Positions 54,317 through 63,607 of a stretch of 64,000 nt of DNA are shown here, in pieces. The stretch is taken from contig VFIW01000004.1 in NCBI GenBank assembly GCA_006386115.1, positions 558,001-622,000 on the forward strand. Reading direction: 5' to 3'. A program made the position numbers and the translations under genes. Numbering within the stretch: the stretch's first letter is position 1; the number at the start of each line of letters is the position of its first letter. A model generated the notes under the pieces. That model was not told the DNA's origin, ran no database searches, and saw only the letters and a program-made list of their open reading frames with translations. The stretch comes from Globisporangium splendens (Eukaryota; Oomycota; Peronosporomycetes; Pythiales; Pythiaceae).

Positions 54317-54619
54317 AGCGAACTTCCGCAGTTTCCTTTCTTCATATTCATTCACTCACTCACTTGCGCTCGAGAGTAGGAGTGCGAGCGAGCGATGATT
54401 CCTTTTCTTTGCGTTGTCTTCGACGTATTTAACCATGAAAACACACGCGAAACGCGCACACCATGTGTACGTCCGTTTGGCACACACCTTGGGCGGACCG
54501 GCGGACATCGAATGGTTATGTATCTTCGCTCTTTCCTTTTACTTTCTTCTCCTCTCTTCTCAACGCGAGCTCTTCATGCTACCAAAACACTCATCAATCC
54601 AAAGCACAAAACCCTGATC
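54317..54619. other. convergent 3' spacer between CD36 copy B and GH3
   Basis: Shared 3' UTR space. No gene. Confidence 0.5.
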
Positions 54620-57436
54620 TCATGGTTCTCTTGACTTGTTGTCTGCGAGAACGTGGAACGTTGCGCGTAAAGACGACGTTTTCAGTGGTTGGGATCGGGG
54701 TCTGCTGCTCACAGACTCACGATGTCCATCACGTCCCATGGGAGCGTCGCTGTCGTCATCACCGTCTTCTGGCGTATTCAGTCTTGCCACTGTTGCTGCA
54801 GCTGCCTTCTGATCTTCGTCGAGACTCTGCAGAATCGAGACTTCAAACTCACCAGCTTCAAATCGACGCTGGAACCCGGTACCAATCTCAGGATCGTAAA
54901 AGCCCCAGTCGTTCACATCCAACACAAACGAGACTTGGGTCGCTGTCTGCGCTTTCAAGTGCACTTTTTGAAACTTCTTGAGCAATTTCGTCTCGGGCAC
55001 GTGCGCCAAACGGTACTTTTGGGACACAAAGAGAAGCACGACCTCGCTGCCGTCCACGCTGCCCGTGTTCTTAATCGTGACGTCGACTTGCAAAGCTCCA
55101 TCGGCGCCATCCACAGTCGTCGCATTCAATTTTAGGTCCGAGTAGTGAAACTGGGTGTAACTCAGTCCATAACCAAACTCCCATTCCACTGGACATTCAT
55201 CCCATGGTTGGCACTTCGTGTTGACATAGTGAAAGTACGGCAAGAGCTTGCCCTCAGCGAGCGGGTACGTGATCGGGAGCTTCGCCGATGGGTTCACATC
55301 CCCAAACAGAATATCCGCGAGTGCCTCACCACCTTGTTCGCACGGTAACATGCTCAACAGCACGGCACGCGCGTCGTCATGCGACCCGTACAGCAATCGC
55401 GGCCGACCCGTGATTAACACAACGATCACTTTCGTGTATGGTAGCTGGGTTAGCGAGTGCAGGTACTTCCGTTGACCCTCAGGCAGCGAAAGATCTGCAA
55501 TATCCCCCGTTTTCTCAGCGTAGTTGCCCTCACCGAGAACCACTACTGTGTACTCGCTTCGAGAGGCGATGTCTATCGCTTTTCCATAGTCTTCCCCAGA
55601 CATGTTGCCATCGACACCAACGACATCGAGGTGTTCAATCTGGATGTTTCTCGTTGTTGTTGCAGCCGCGCGCTTGGTCATTGCGTCTTTGAATGTCATA
55701 CCATTCGGAAAATGCGATGAATTTGACGAACCCTGCCAAAAGACCGACCAGCCGCCGCACATGTACCCTTTGTTGTTGGAAATCGGACCTGTGATGAAGA
55801 TAGTCAGATTCTTGTCTTTGTCTCCTGCCGACAGCTGAATCGGCAGTGTTTGGTTCCGATTTTCCAGCAAGATTACTGACTCTCGTGCCAAAGCGAGCGC
55901 AACGCGTTGATCGTCGGCGCTGCCGACACCCGTGGTAGAAGCGCTTGGAGGTTGTGCAACGTTGTTATCCTTGCCGTCTTGCTGACTAAGGAGCCCAACA
56001 TCTTTTTTCAATTGGAGAATTCGCAAGACTGATTCATCTAGTCGACTTTCCGGGAGCATGCCACTTGTCACAAGGCTCTCGACGGTATTGAGGAAATCAT
56101 CCACGTTGGGTCCCATGTTCATATCCAAAGACGTTTCCGCGAGCGATACGCGTACAGCATCGGCGACACTCGGTACCAAGCGATGCTCCGAGTGCATGCG
56201 ATCGATCTCTGAATAATCTGATACGAGCATACCGGTAAAGTTCATGTCGTGGCGCAGCAACGTCGTCAGCAATCGATGGCTCGCGATCACGGGCTCGCCA
56301 TTGATCGAAATGTACGACTCCATGGCGGTTTTCACGCCGCCCTCACGAGTCGCGGCTAAGAACGACGGTGCGAAATGGTTCACGAGATCCCAGTCCGAAA
56401 TTACGTTATCAGCGCGATCAAGACCAGACGTCGGATTCGAGTACCCAATAAAATGCTTCATGCAAGCTGCGACGCGACCTGTGCTCTGAATGCCGCGAAT
56501 GATCGATGCACCCATGCGGGACGACACGTACGGATCTTCGCCAAACGTCTCGAACACACGCGGCCATCGCGGCTGCACTGCGATGCCCAACACGGGACTA
56601 AACACCCACGGGATGCCCGCCGCAAGCGTATCTTTGGCTTCGATCTCGCCCATTTGGAACACCAAGTCCAGGTTGAACGACGACGCAGCACTGATCGGCT
56701 GGCCAAACAGCGTCGCGCCACGCACGTATGTCGCGCCATGGATCGTGTCGATCCCGTAGATCATCGGGATCTGGTTGTGCTGCTTGTAGATTTCTTGGAT
56801 CTGGGCAATGACTTGTTTCCACTCGGCTGCGCTCCACCCCGTACGTCCATCAGTGACGTGGCCATTGAACGGAGCGTTCAAGATTGAACCGACGCCGGTC
56901 TTGGCGTACTTGGCCACGACGTCTTTGTTCAGTGCGCGCGCAGGGTCGCGAATGTCGCCATTCACCATCGAGTAAATATCCAACTGCGTCATCTGCGCCA
57001 CTTTTTCGCGAATCGTCTGTCATCGCAGCATAAAGAGATTGATCGTTATGAGCATCGTAAAAGACGCGTATGGAAAACACGCACACCATGGCCCCACCAT
57101 ATTTGCCAGCAACGATTGCACGTCCACATCATCACTGTGTTTGTCGTTATGAACACTCGACTGCTGTTGGTGTTGCAATAGCGCATCCACAGCCGTTTTT
57201 GTCACGAATGCGGCATCTGAGGAAGAAGACTCAGGAAAGGACTCGTCCGCGTGTTGTTGAAGCAGTGGAGAAAAGTCGGCGAGGGCAGGATCGTACACCG
57301 TTTCGTGGAGAGCTGGGCGTTGCTGCTGGTAATGACCGCGAGTACTGTGTGCAGATGCTGTTAGTAGCGGCGCGACTGACAGCAGCAGGAGCGCCGTCGC
57401 CACCACGGAAGCGTGCAATTGCATCCGCTTCATCAT
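54620..57436 (-). CDS. secreted glycoside hydrolase family 3 (beta-glucosidase-like)
   Basis: Two exons on the minus strand, 57436-57098 and 57016-54620 (81-bp intron, donor GTGGGG, acceptor ACAG), give 911 codons. The join produces LLANMTIREKVAQMTQLD, the classic GH3 start. ATG 57436 gives MMKRMQLHASVV followed by a hydrophobic run, a signal peptide; an upstream in-frame ATG at 57490 would spoil it. GH3 landmarks are IPMIYGIDTIHGATYVRGAT, FSPVLGIAVQPRWPRVFETF-type, GEDPYVSSRMG, CMKHFIGYS (Lys-His pair) and the nucleophile Asp in GMLVSDYSEI. The C-terminal GH3 domain (VILLENRNQTLPI, GYMCGGWSVFWQG) and the fibronectin-type domain (VEWEFGYGLSYTQF) follow. These enzymes release terminal beta-glucosyl residues. 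An acidic/basic low-complexity tail follows. It should be secreted or vacuolar. Confidence 0.92.
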
Positions 57437-57930
57437 GTTCGTCCTGCTGATCGAATTGATGTTTGAAAAAAAAAAGGGGGAAGAAATCATATCAAGTATG
57501 GGGAATCGTTTGATCGCCTTTTATACATCATTGCATCCCAGAATTCATAGAATGCTTTCTCATGTGACACCCTCTCAGTAATTACACCTGAATCGAAAAC
57601 TATTACCTGCATAAAATGATCTCTTGCTCGATTTGTGTTCATGTTCTCAAAGTTGAAGTGTGCGTTATAAACCGCCATGCTTGTTGTCAGCAACTCCAAT
57701 GTGTAAAACTTGATATAACTCATTTCTGTCAACATTTAAATCACTTTGTGCCGATGTCGGTTTTATTGAACTGTTTTAAACGTTTTGTGTTTGCGCAAGA
57801 GTTGTGTCGCCGGAAGGATCTCACGGTCACGACGGCGCCGAGTTTGTTCGAGCAAGAAAGAGCAAGAGGCATCCCCATCCTAGATCCTCTCTTCCGCTCG
57901 AGCGGCGTCGTCATTATCAGTATTGCCACG
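57437..57930. other. divergent intergenic region (GH3 left, acetolactate synthase subunit right)
   Basis: Contains an A-rich run near 57466-57475 just upstream of the GH3 start and presumably both promoters. TCATTATCAGTATTG at 57911 is a partial initiator match before the next ATG. Confidence 0.45.
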
Positions 57931-58938
57931 ATGCTCAAGCGCACGCTCCTCTCGACAGCCCTCCACGCACAGCGGCGCGCGGCTTCCGCTGCCACCGCCG
58001 CCGTCGCGAAGCCGCGTTTCTTCAGCACCGAGCGCCGCCATGTGATCGCCGCGCTCGTCGTCAACCAACCGGGCTGTCTGGCGGAAATCGCCAACTTGTT
58101 CGCTGCGCGTGGTGCGTCTTCTTGCCGTGTTCTAAGACATTATAGAGTGCATACTCGATGTGAGTGGACTTTGGATGGTGGAGAGCGCGCTGACTTGTTT
58201 GTAATTGTCTGTGGTGTGTGACTGTAGGTTACAATATCGATAGTCTGGTCGTGGGCCGCACCGAGGTGGAAGAGCTCTCGCGCATGACGGTTGTCGTCAA
58301 TGGCACCGACCAAAGCGTCGTCAACGTACGTTTCCTTTCTGTGGTGTTGCTTTGCATATGCACATGACCACATGGCTGGATGTTCACTGAACTCTCTATG
58401 GTCCTGTTTGCTTTAACTTGCAGATGAAGAAGCAACTGGAAGACGTCGTGCACGTCGCCGTTGTGAACATCTTGAGCAGCGGCAACGAAGCGAAGAAGAA
58501 CTACGTCGAGCGCGACTTGATGCTCGCCAAGGTCTCCACAGCGAGTACGTGTTGCTGTGTGCCTCGCGGTCTTTCTTCAAAGCATTTGTTCGTCAGTCAA
58601 TCCGCTGACGATGTGTTCTCATATTTATCTTCTGTGCAGAGGACGGCGCTCGTGCTGAGGTCGTGGAGCTCGCAAACCTCTTCGACGCCAAGGTCATTGA
58701 CGTGCGACCGCACCAGGTGATGGTGCAGCTCGCGGGCACGCCGGGCCGCATCGAAGCGTTCCTCGAGTTGCTCAAGCCGTTGGGTATCACGGAGATCCAC
58801 CGAAGTGGCGTGATCGCCATGGCGCGCTCCACGAACGTCGGCGACGACCTTGGGGACATCACATTCGAAGGTGCGACGACCACGCTGTTAGAAGCCGACA
58901 GCGGAGCCATCGACAGCACGCGCCTGCCTCCAGGTTAA
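57931..58938 (+). CDS. ILV6: acetolactate synthase regulatory (small) subunit, mitochondrial
   Basis: Four exons, 57931-58111, 58228-58325, 58424-58544 and 58640-58938, join to 232 codons with donors GTGCGT, GTACGT and GTACGT and acceptors TAG/CAG. The protein starts with an arginine/alanine-rich targeting sequence (MLKRTLLSTALHAQRRAASA...RFFSTERR), consistent with mitochondrial import. An ACT domain follows: HVIAALVVNQPGCLAEIANL, FAARGYNIDSLVVGRTEVEELSRMTVVV, then QLEDVVHVAVVNIL and ERDLMLAKVS. The C-terminal AHAS-subunit domain has EVVELANLFDAKVIDV, GTPGRIEAFLELLKPLGI and the family HRSGVIAMAR. The subunit activates the catalytic enzyme of branched-chain amino acid synthesis and mediates valine feedback. 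It is shorter than yeast Ilv6 (about 309) and lacks the fungal insertion. Confidence 0.94.
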
Positions 58939-59261
58939 ATAAACTCAGAGACAAATGGACACTTGCGGAGGGAGAATGCAAAGGCGTTAAGCGAGGACAC
59001 TGCGCGCAGGTTGGCATCCACGAAAGATAGAAAGGGCCACTGCAGACAGCGTCGCAAGGTGCTTGCAAAGACTGGCTTTGATTTGATATGTGCATATAAT
59101 ACTAATAAAGCAAGGCTGCAGGTGCGAGTGTTGCATTTCTGGTGCACATGTGTCAACAAAACCATATCAAATGCTTGAAATGGTGGCTGCTTACAGATGC
59201 GAATGAGTGAGTACGTGCCAGTACAAGTATCTATCTATGCAACACTACACGCAGCTCATTC
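58939..59261. other. convergent intergenic spacer
   Basis: No gene seen. Confidence 0.5.
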
Positions 59262-59789
59262 TCACTGCCGCTTCAGCTTGTTGAGCTTCTTCTTGAGCGA
59301 TTTCAGCATGCCAGACACCGCGACCCGCAGCGCGGCACGCAGCAGCGAGCCACCGCAGAGAGCGACGTTGCCGAAGCTCGTGGGCGTCATCTTGATGGCC
59401 CACTGGATCAGCGTCTTGTCTGTCGGCGCCTTGCCCGTCGTCGTGTCCGGCACGAAGCTGATGAGCGCAATATGGGTCTTCGCGGTCCAGGACTTGTCGA
59501 CTTTGAGCTCGTAGCAGATCGACGCGATCGCATCGTCGCCTTGGGGCAATCCTGCCGAGAGGATCTCCTCGACGAAGCCTCCAGGCGCTTCCCGTATGTG
59601 GCCCACGAGACCGCGTCCGACGCCCGGCGCGAGCTCCTTGTTCTTGCCGACCCACGTGTACTTGAGCAGCGCGTCGAACGCCTCGTCCACCGTCGCGTCC
59701 ACGAGCAGAGACACCACGAGCTCCTGGCCGGCGTTCGCAGTGTACTCGCTGAACCCCGCCTCGTCCACGTAGCGCTGGTGTCCGTGCAT
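59262..59789 (-). CDS. SRPBCC/START-like small protein, copy 4 (inverted, distant)
   Basis: Intronless, 175 codons from MHGHQRYVDEAGFSEYTANA, the same length as copy 1. It resembles copy 1 far more than copies 2 and 3 do: WVGKNKELAPGVGRGLVGH, SAGLPQGDDAIASICYEL, LISFVPDTTTGKAPTDKTL and LCGGSLLRAALR are nearly shared word for word with copy 1. It sits on the opposite strand and 19 kb away, so it arose from a copy-1-like gene by dispersal. The lysine-rich end is LKKKLNKLKRQ. Fold assignment and lack of known substrate are as for copy 1. Confidence 0.75.
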   Translation of the reverse strand: MHGHQRYVDEAGFSEYTANAGQELVVSLLVDATVDEAFDALLKYTWVGKNKELAPGVGRGLVGHIREAPGGFVEEILSAGLPQGDDAIASICYELKVDKSWTAKTHIALISFVPDTTTGKAPTDKTLIQWAIKMTPTSFGNVALCGGSLLRAALRVAVSGMLKSLKKKLNKLKRQ

Positions 59790-60571
59790 TGTGCTGCTGC
59801 TTTGCCTGTCACGTCGGCTTGGTGGTTTATTTTATTGTGAGAAAGCGATTGCTTCGAGTGCTACTCTCTTCCCATTGTGTTGCTTTGAAGCCAATCTGAT
59901 GCGATGGCGTGCATCTTGGAAGTGTACTAAACGCATCGTCATGGACGTCACGTGTACGAGATGCATTCTGAAGTATACTAATCGCTTCACAAGCCATGCG
60001 CTATTGAATATGAGGTGCGTTGTGAAGTGTACTAAACGCTTCGAGTGGTTTTACCACGTCATAGTGATTATGGAAACGGAGAAATGCGTGAGTCGAAAGG
60101 CATTTCCTGCCTTTTGCGTACATGTTTTTCTGGGCTGAGGCTGGCACCCGGGATGTGAACATTCATGGGTGTGGTCGATTCCCGAACCTTGCAGTAGTAC
60201 TACATCGACGACATATTGAATCCTTGCGGAAGAACCATGGCGATAAACTTCAACGCAAAGTAATTTGCTCATCGCCTACACGTGTTGTCTGCTTTCGAGC
60301 ATTCACGCCGCTCTGAATGCGATATGTCCCCCACGCGACTTCAGAGTCATCATACTGGATAGGCTCCGGTTCAATGCTGCCGGCAGTGTCAGCATGTAGA
60401 GGTCATGTGCTCGTGGGCTGATACTTGCGTGGGGTGGCGGCCGAACAACGAGAGTTGGATATCAAACTTCATCTCAAGCCACACAAGCAAAACCTCCGAC
60501 ATGAACTCCTGTGTTGTATTCAACGACCCTGTTGCCACTGTGCATCATTTTACATAAAAGCACAGCATCGC
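59790..60571. other. intergenic region with short degenerate repeats
   Basis: Holds the upstream region of SRPBCC copy 4 and a three-unit repeat (next entry). Opposed strings CCCCACGC near 60329 and GCGTGGGG near 60428 form a weak inverted pair. No gene supported. Confidence 0.4.
59911..60045 (+). repeat. three degenerate ~52-bp tandem units
   Basis: The strings GGAAGTGTACTAAACGCATCG (near 59919), TGAAGTATACTAATCGCTTC (near 59969) and TGAAGTGTACTAAACGCTTC (near 60022) recur every 50-53 bp. In one frame they encode KCTKR, KYTNR and KCTKR 17-18 residues apart, so a decayed repeat protein or a satellite-like piece are both possible. Confidence 0.65.
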
Positions 60572-62275
60572 TCAGCCTTCCCTCTCCAAGACAAAGAGAT
60601 CCAACATGCGCTTCGCCTCCACAGGTTTCCACATCGGCACCAAGTGACCTGCACCCTTCACCGTCACGTACGTCAGTCCCTTGAACTCCTCGACAAAGCC
60701 GCCAGTCTGCTGCGTTCCGTCGAGCTCCACAGACCAGGTCTTGCGCTTGCCAAGGCGCTGCAGCTTGAGGGACTCGACAGCCCAGAGACCACCGATAAAG
60801 TCGCAGACCATGTCGACGTCCCCATGGTAAATGACGCCCTTGACCCCGTGTGCGAGCAGCTCCTTCCAGATCGGAGTCACGCGCTGCTTGAGCGTGCCAG
60901 TGTAGTCGAGCAGGTGCGCGTGCTCCAGCTTCGCTGGGTCGAGACCCGCGAGCCCCGAGTATATTTTCGTCGACGTCGTCGTGAGTGCGTCGCCGTACCA
61001 TCGGTCGATCTCGGGCTTCGTGTGGAACGCGTCGCGCACGTCCTCCAAGTTGAAGTACACGTCCAACTGCGTCGAGTTCAGGCACATGGTCATCGGGTTG
61101 CCGATCGGGTGGGGGTGGCCGTTCTGCGGCGTCATGAGCGCTTGCACGAGCGCTTTCATGCCTTCCTCTGGCGTGCCCGCGCACGTTCCGTAGATGTTGT
61201 ACATGTTGATCTGGCTCATGAACAGCTTCGTGACGACGCGCATCATCGTTTGGCCGCACTGCGAGTCGAGATCCAAGTCAAACAACGCGGTACTCGGCTC
61301 GTATTCCTTCAGGTTCGGACAGTTCGTGCGCACCTCTTGGTACTCTTCCGTGCTCATGATGCCGTGGTAGTACGCGTACAGCATGATCGAGAGCCCCGAG
61401 AACTCGTTCACGCCATTGCCGACGACGAACTTGGTCAAGTTGATCTTCTTGTCAGAATTGCTGTCCTGCAACTTCAAGTTGCCCTCGACGATCGCGCGCG
61501 CCGTCGTCGGCACGTAGATGCCGCCGTAGCTCTCTCCCGAGATAATGAACTCGTTTGCGCGAAGCTGTGGGAACTTGACAAAGAACTGCTGGAGCGCATC
61601 GTAGAGATCGTCGGCCTGCGAAACGTCGTCCGCGACGTACACGCCGCTCGCGTTGTACGAGAACCCGACACCCACGGGCGATTCAATGCACAGCAAGTGC
61701 GCATTCTGGTTCCACGCCTGCTCGTTCACGCGCACGCTGCGTCCATCGTCATTAACAAACAATGGACCGTTCTCCGTAAAGCACCCGGCAAGCGAACTCG
61801 CACCAGGGCCACCATTCAACCAGAGCAGCACGGGGTCGCTCTCACTTGTCTCGCTTTGCGATTCAGCCAGGAAATAGAACGCCTCGCCGCCGTTCGCAAG
61901 CGGAAGGTACCCGGAGAACAGACGCGACGTGTATGCCTTCGGCTTAGCGATCGAGTCGACGATCTCGTCCTCGGCGCCAGGGAACGACGCCTTGTTTACC
62001 GCGGCGGACACCGTGAGCCCCTCGGCGACAAGCAAGAGGTCGCGATCCGTGTCCGCGTCGGCAGTGGCGCGCATGCTGCTGCTGTCGACGTTGCGGAAGA
62101 CCATGAGGTTGCCGACAACGAGCAGCGTGGCGAAGGCGAGCGCGTACTTGGCGTAGCGCGTTGCGCGCGTCGAGAGCGAGTACTTGTGGCGCAGCGCGCC
62201 TGACGACGACGGTGCGATGCGCGTCGCGATGCCCGCGGTCAGCGGCGCTGTCTCGCTCGCGTAGTGGCTCCGCAT
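60572..62275 (-). CDS. membrane-anchored serine carboxypeptidase (peptidase family S10), copy C
   Basis: Intronless, 567 codons from MRSHYASETAPLTAG. All S10 elements are present: LLWLNGGPGASSLAGCF, GESYGG with the nucleophile Ser, GDVDMVCD with the Asp and GAGHLVP with the His. The N-terminus again has a charged stretch and then a single hydrophobic segment (YALAFATLLVVGNLMVF), a type II anchor. It diverges from copies A and B throughout, least in the last 100 residues, where the final 17 residues of all three are the same. It also carries extra residues near the N-terminus (SSMRATADADTDRDLLLV) and KLQDSNSDKK in the middle. It is an older paralogue 40 kb away from the inverted pair and is not part of that palindrome. 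Confidence 0.93.
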   Translation of the reverse strand: MRSHYASETAPLTAGIATRIAPSSSGALRHKYSLSTRATRYAKYALAFATLLVVGNLMVFRNVDSSSMRATADADTDRDLLLVAEGLTVSAAVNKASFPGAEDEIVDSIAKPKAYTSRLFSGYLPLANGGEAFYFLAESQSETSESDPVLLWLNGGPGASSLAGCFTENGPLFVNDDGRSVRVNEQAWNQNAHLLCIESPVGVGFSYNASGVYVADDVSQADDLYDALQQFFVKFPQLRANEFIISGESYGGIYVPTTARAIVEGNLKLQDSNSDKKINLTKFVVGNGVNEFSGLSIMLYAYYHGIMSTEEYQEVRTNCPNLKEYEPSTALFDLDLDSQCGQTMMRVVTKLFMSQINMYNIYGTCAGTPEEGMKALVQALMTPQNGHPHPIGNPMTMCLNSTQLDVYFNLEDVRDAFHTKPEIDRWYGDALTTTSTKIYSGLAGLDPAKLEHAHLLDYTGTLKQRVTPIWKELLAHGVKGVIYHGDVDMVCDFIGGLWAVESLKLQRLGKRKTWSVELDGTQQTGGFVEEFKGLTYVTVKGAGHLVPMWKPVEAKRMLDLFVLEREG

Positions 62276-62502
62276 CTTCGGCTGCTCTTCTCACTCGTTT
62301 GCTCCGTAGGAAAGAAAATGCGGAATGAGGAATGAAAGCAAGAGCGCTGCCGGGTTTTCTTTTTATATGGACGTTTGTGTGGTGCTTGAACCCTCTTGAG
62401 CAACTGACTGACATGGAGCCGACGTGATGATGATGCAACACCGGGATGGCCGTATGAAAAATCAAAGATTACGGTACTTGCCGTTGGATCAGGCTGAATG
62501 AA
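62276..62502. other. upstream region of carboxypeptidase copy C
   Basis: No gene seen. Confidence 0.5.
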
Positions 62503-63020
62503 AGCAGCAATTGATGGGAACTCAAAGCATGCGGCTATGCGTACATGGGACCAGAAGTCACGGACAATTGGTGTGAATACAACGCACTGAAAGATGGCCA
62601 GGCGCACAGTGCACACTACCTACAGCACTGTGAATCATGTTGGAAGTCTTCAGAGACAGCCGAATGATTAACGCAGCTCAGAACGGGTTCGCCTCAGTAC
62701 GCCAGACCGAGTTACAGCCACCGGCAGTTCGAGTAAATCAAATCGTCGCCAGCTTTGCGTGGACCTCCTGGAATCACACAAAACGAGAACAAAACAAAAT
62801 GGCCGATCTTCTCGCCAACATGGCAATGAACTCCAAGACTGCGAAGATACTCACCGACGAATCGCGGGGAAACGATCAAGTTTTTCTATCCCAAGTCGCA
62901 GCTCTGTTCGACAATGATATCGGTGCCACACCGTCAAAACTCAGAAACACGTCACTCTCAGCAGTGTTAATGAGACTCAGGAATTCTTCAACTGTATGTA
63001 GATCATACGTTCAATAGAAT
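62503..63020 (+). mobile_element. retroelement RNase H domain relic, copy 2
   Basis: Nearly identical to 49328-49860, starting abruptly at GCAGCAATTGATGGGAACTC and ending near the ATCATACGTTCAATAGAATC string. It has the same catalytic pieces in the same broken frames, for example GPEVTDNWCEYNALKDG, then MLEVFRDSRMINAAQNG and NKMADLLANMAM. The few differences are scattered substitutions and small indels (for example TGTATGTAGATC against TGTAGATC). No flanking repeats were recognised. Confidence 0.72.
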
Positions 63021-63024
63021 CATC

Positions 63025-63041
63025 TTCTCTCTCTCTCTCTC
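63025..63041 (+). repeat. CT dinucleotide microsatellite
   Basis: An uninterrupted run of about eight CT units directly after RNase H relic copy 2; the corresponding place after copy 1 has only a short CTCTCTC. Confidence 0.9.
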
Positions 63042-63607
63042 GCTGTTGGGTCAGGAAACATTCGCCGAACGTTGTCCGAGAAGAGAGAAGGTTCGATTAT
63101 TTAAGTAGCCTGTAATAAGTAATATGTGTGCAGATGCATCATTTGTAAATGTGATCTGGTGCAAAAATGCATCGAGCAAGTCATTTGGATGGCCGATACA
63201 CTTGACGAAAATGATAGCAAATCAGGATGTCGTGCAATGAAGAGGGAACACGCTTTGGGAGATCTTCTTGTGACGATTTTTGCTCATGCAAAATGGCGGA
63301 TCCAACATCGATGGCTCTCATCGTGTGCCATCTGCGCTGTCAGCTGCCCACGTGAAGAAAGAAAGAGGGTCCATCCGAGTCACATTCCACATACAAACAT
63401 CAGCAGAACGGACGCGCACTCGACAAAATGCGCATGCACAAACACAACTCAGATGGCTACAACCACCAGCCCACGATGCATCCACAGCGCCAAATGGCAC
63501 ACGATATGCCAAGACCGCCTTGAAGAGCACTTTATATGTGTATTCTTTAATGAGGGGGAGAAATCTTCAACAGGAGAACGAGAGCACCACCGCTTGTGTT
63601 ATTGCGT
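63042..63607. other. intergenic region before the TMEM135-like gene
   Basis: Only short unsupported frames. It contains the 3' flank of the TMEM135-like gene. Confidence 0.4.

Larger units (their letters stand above)
50400..57098. repeat. segmental duplication unit B (CD36 gene plus intact GH3 gene)
   Basis: Partner of unit A. The non-coding part upstream (50400-52080) has the same landmarks in the same order but is about 250-300 bases shorter. The CD36 coding sequences are almost identical whereas flanks are strongly diverged. The GH3 gene is full length here. Confidence 0.8.

Noticed and set aside
60421..60445. Resemblance of ATACTTGCGTGGGG to the 5' end of U1 snRNA
   Set aside because: The essential ACTTACCT pairing sequence is not present and no U1-like stems were seen downstream.
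60425..62203. Long plus-strand frame (592 codons) opposite carboxypeptidase copy C
   Set aside because: It mirrors the coding strand of a clear S10 gene, is rich in Arg/His/Val from reversed codon bias, and has no domain. The same applies to the long antisense frames at 36940-38436, 52079-53380, 16882-17889 and 19223-20146.
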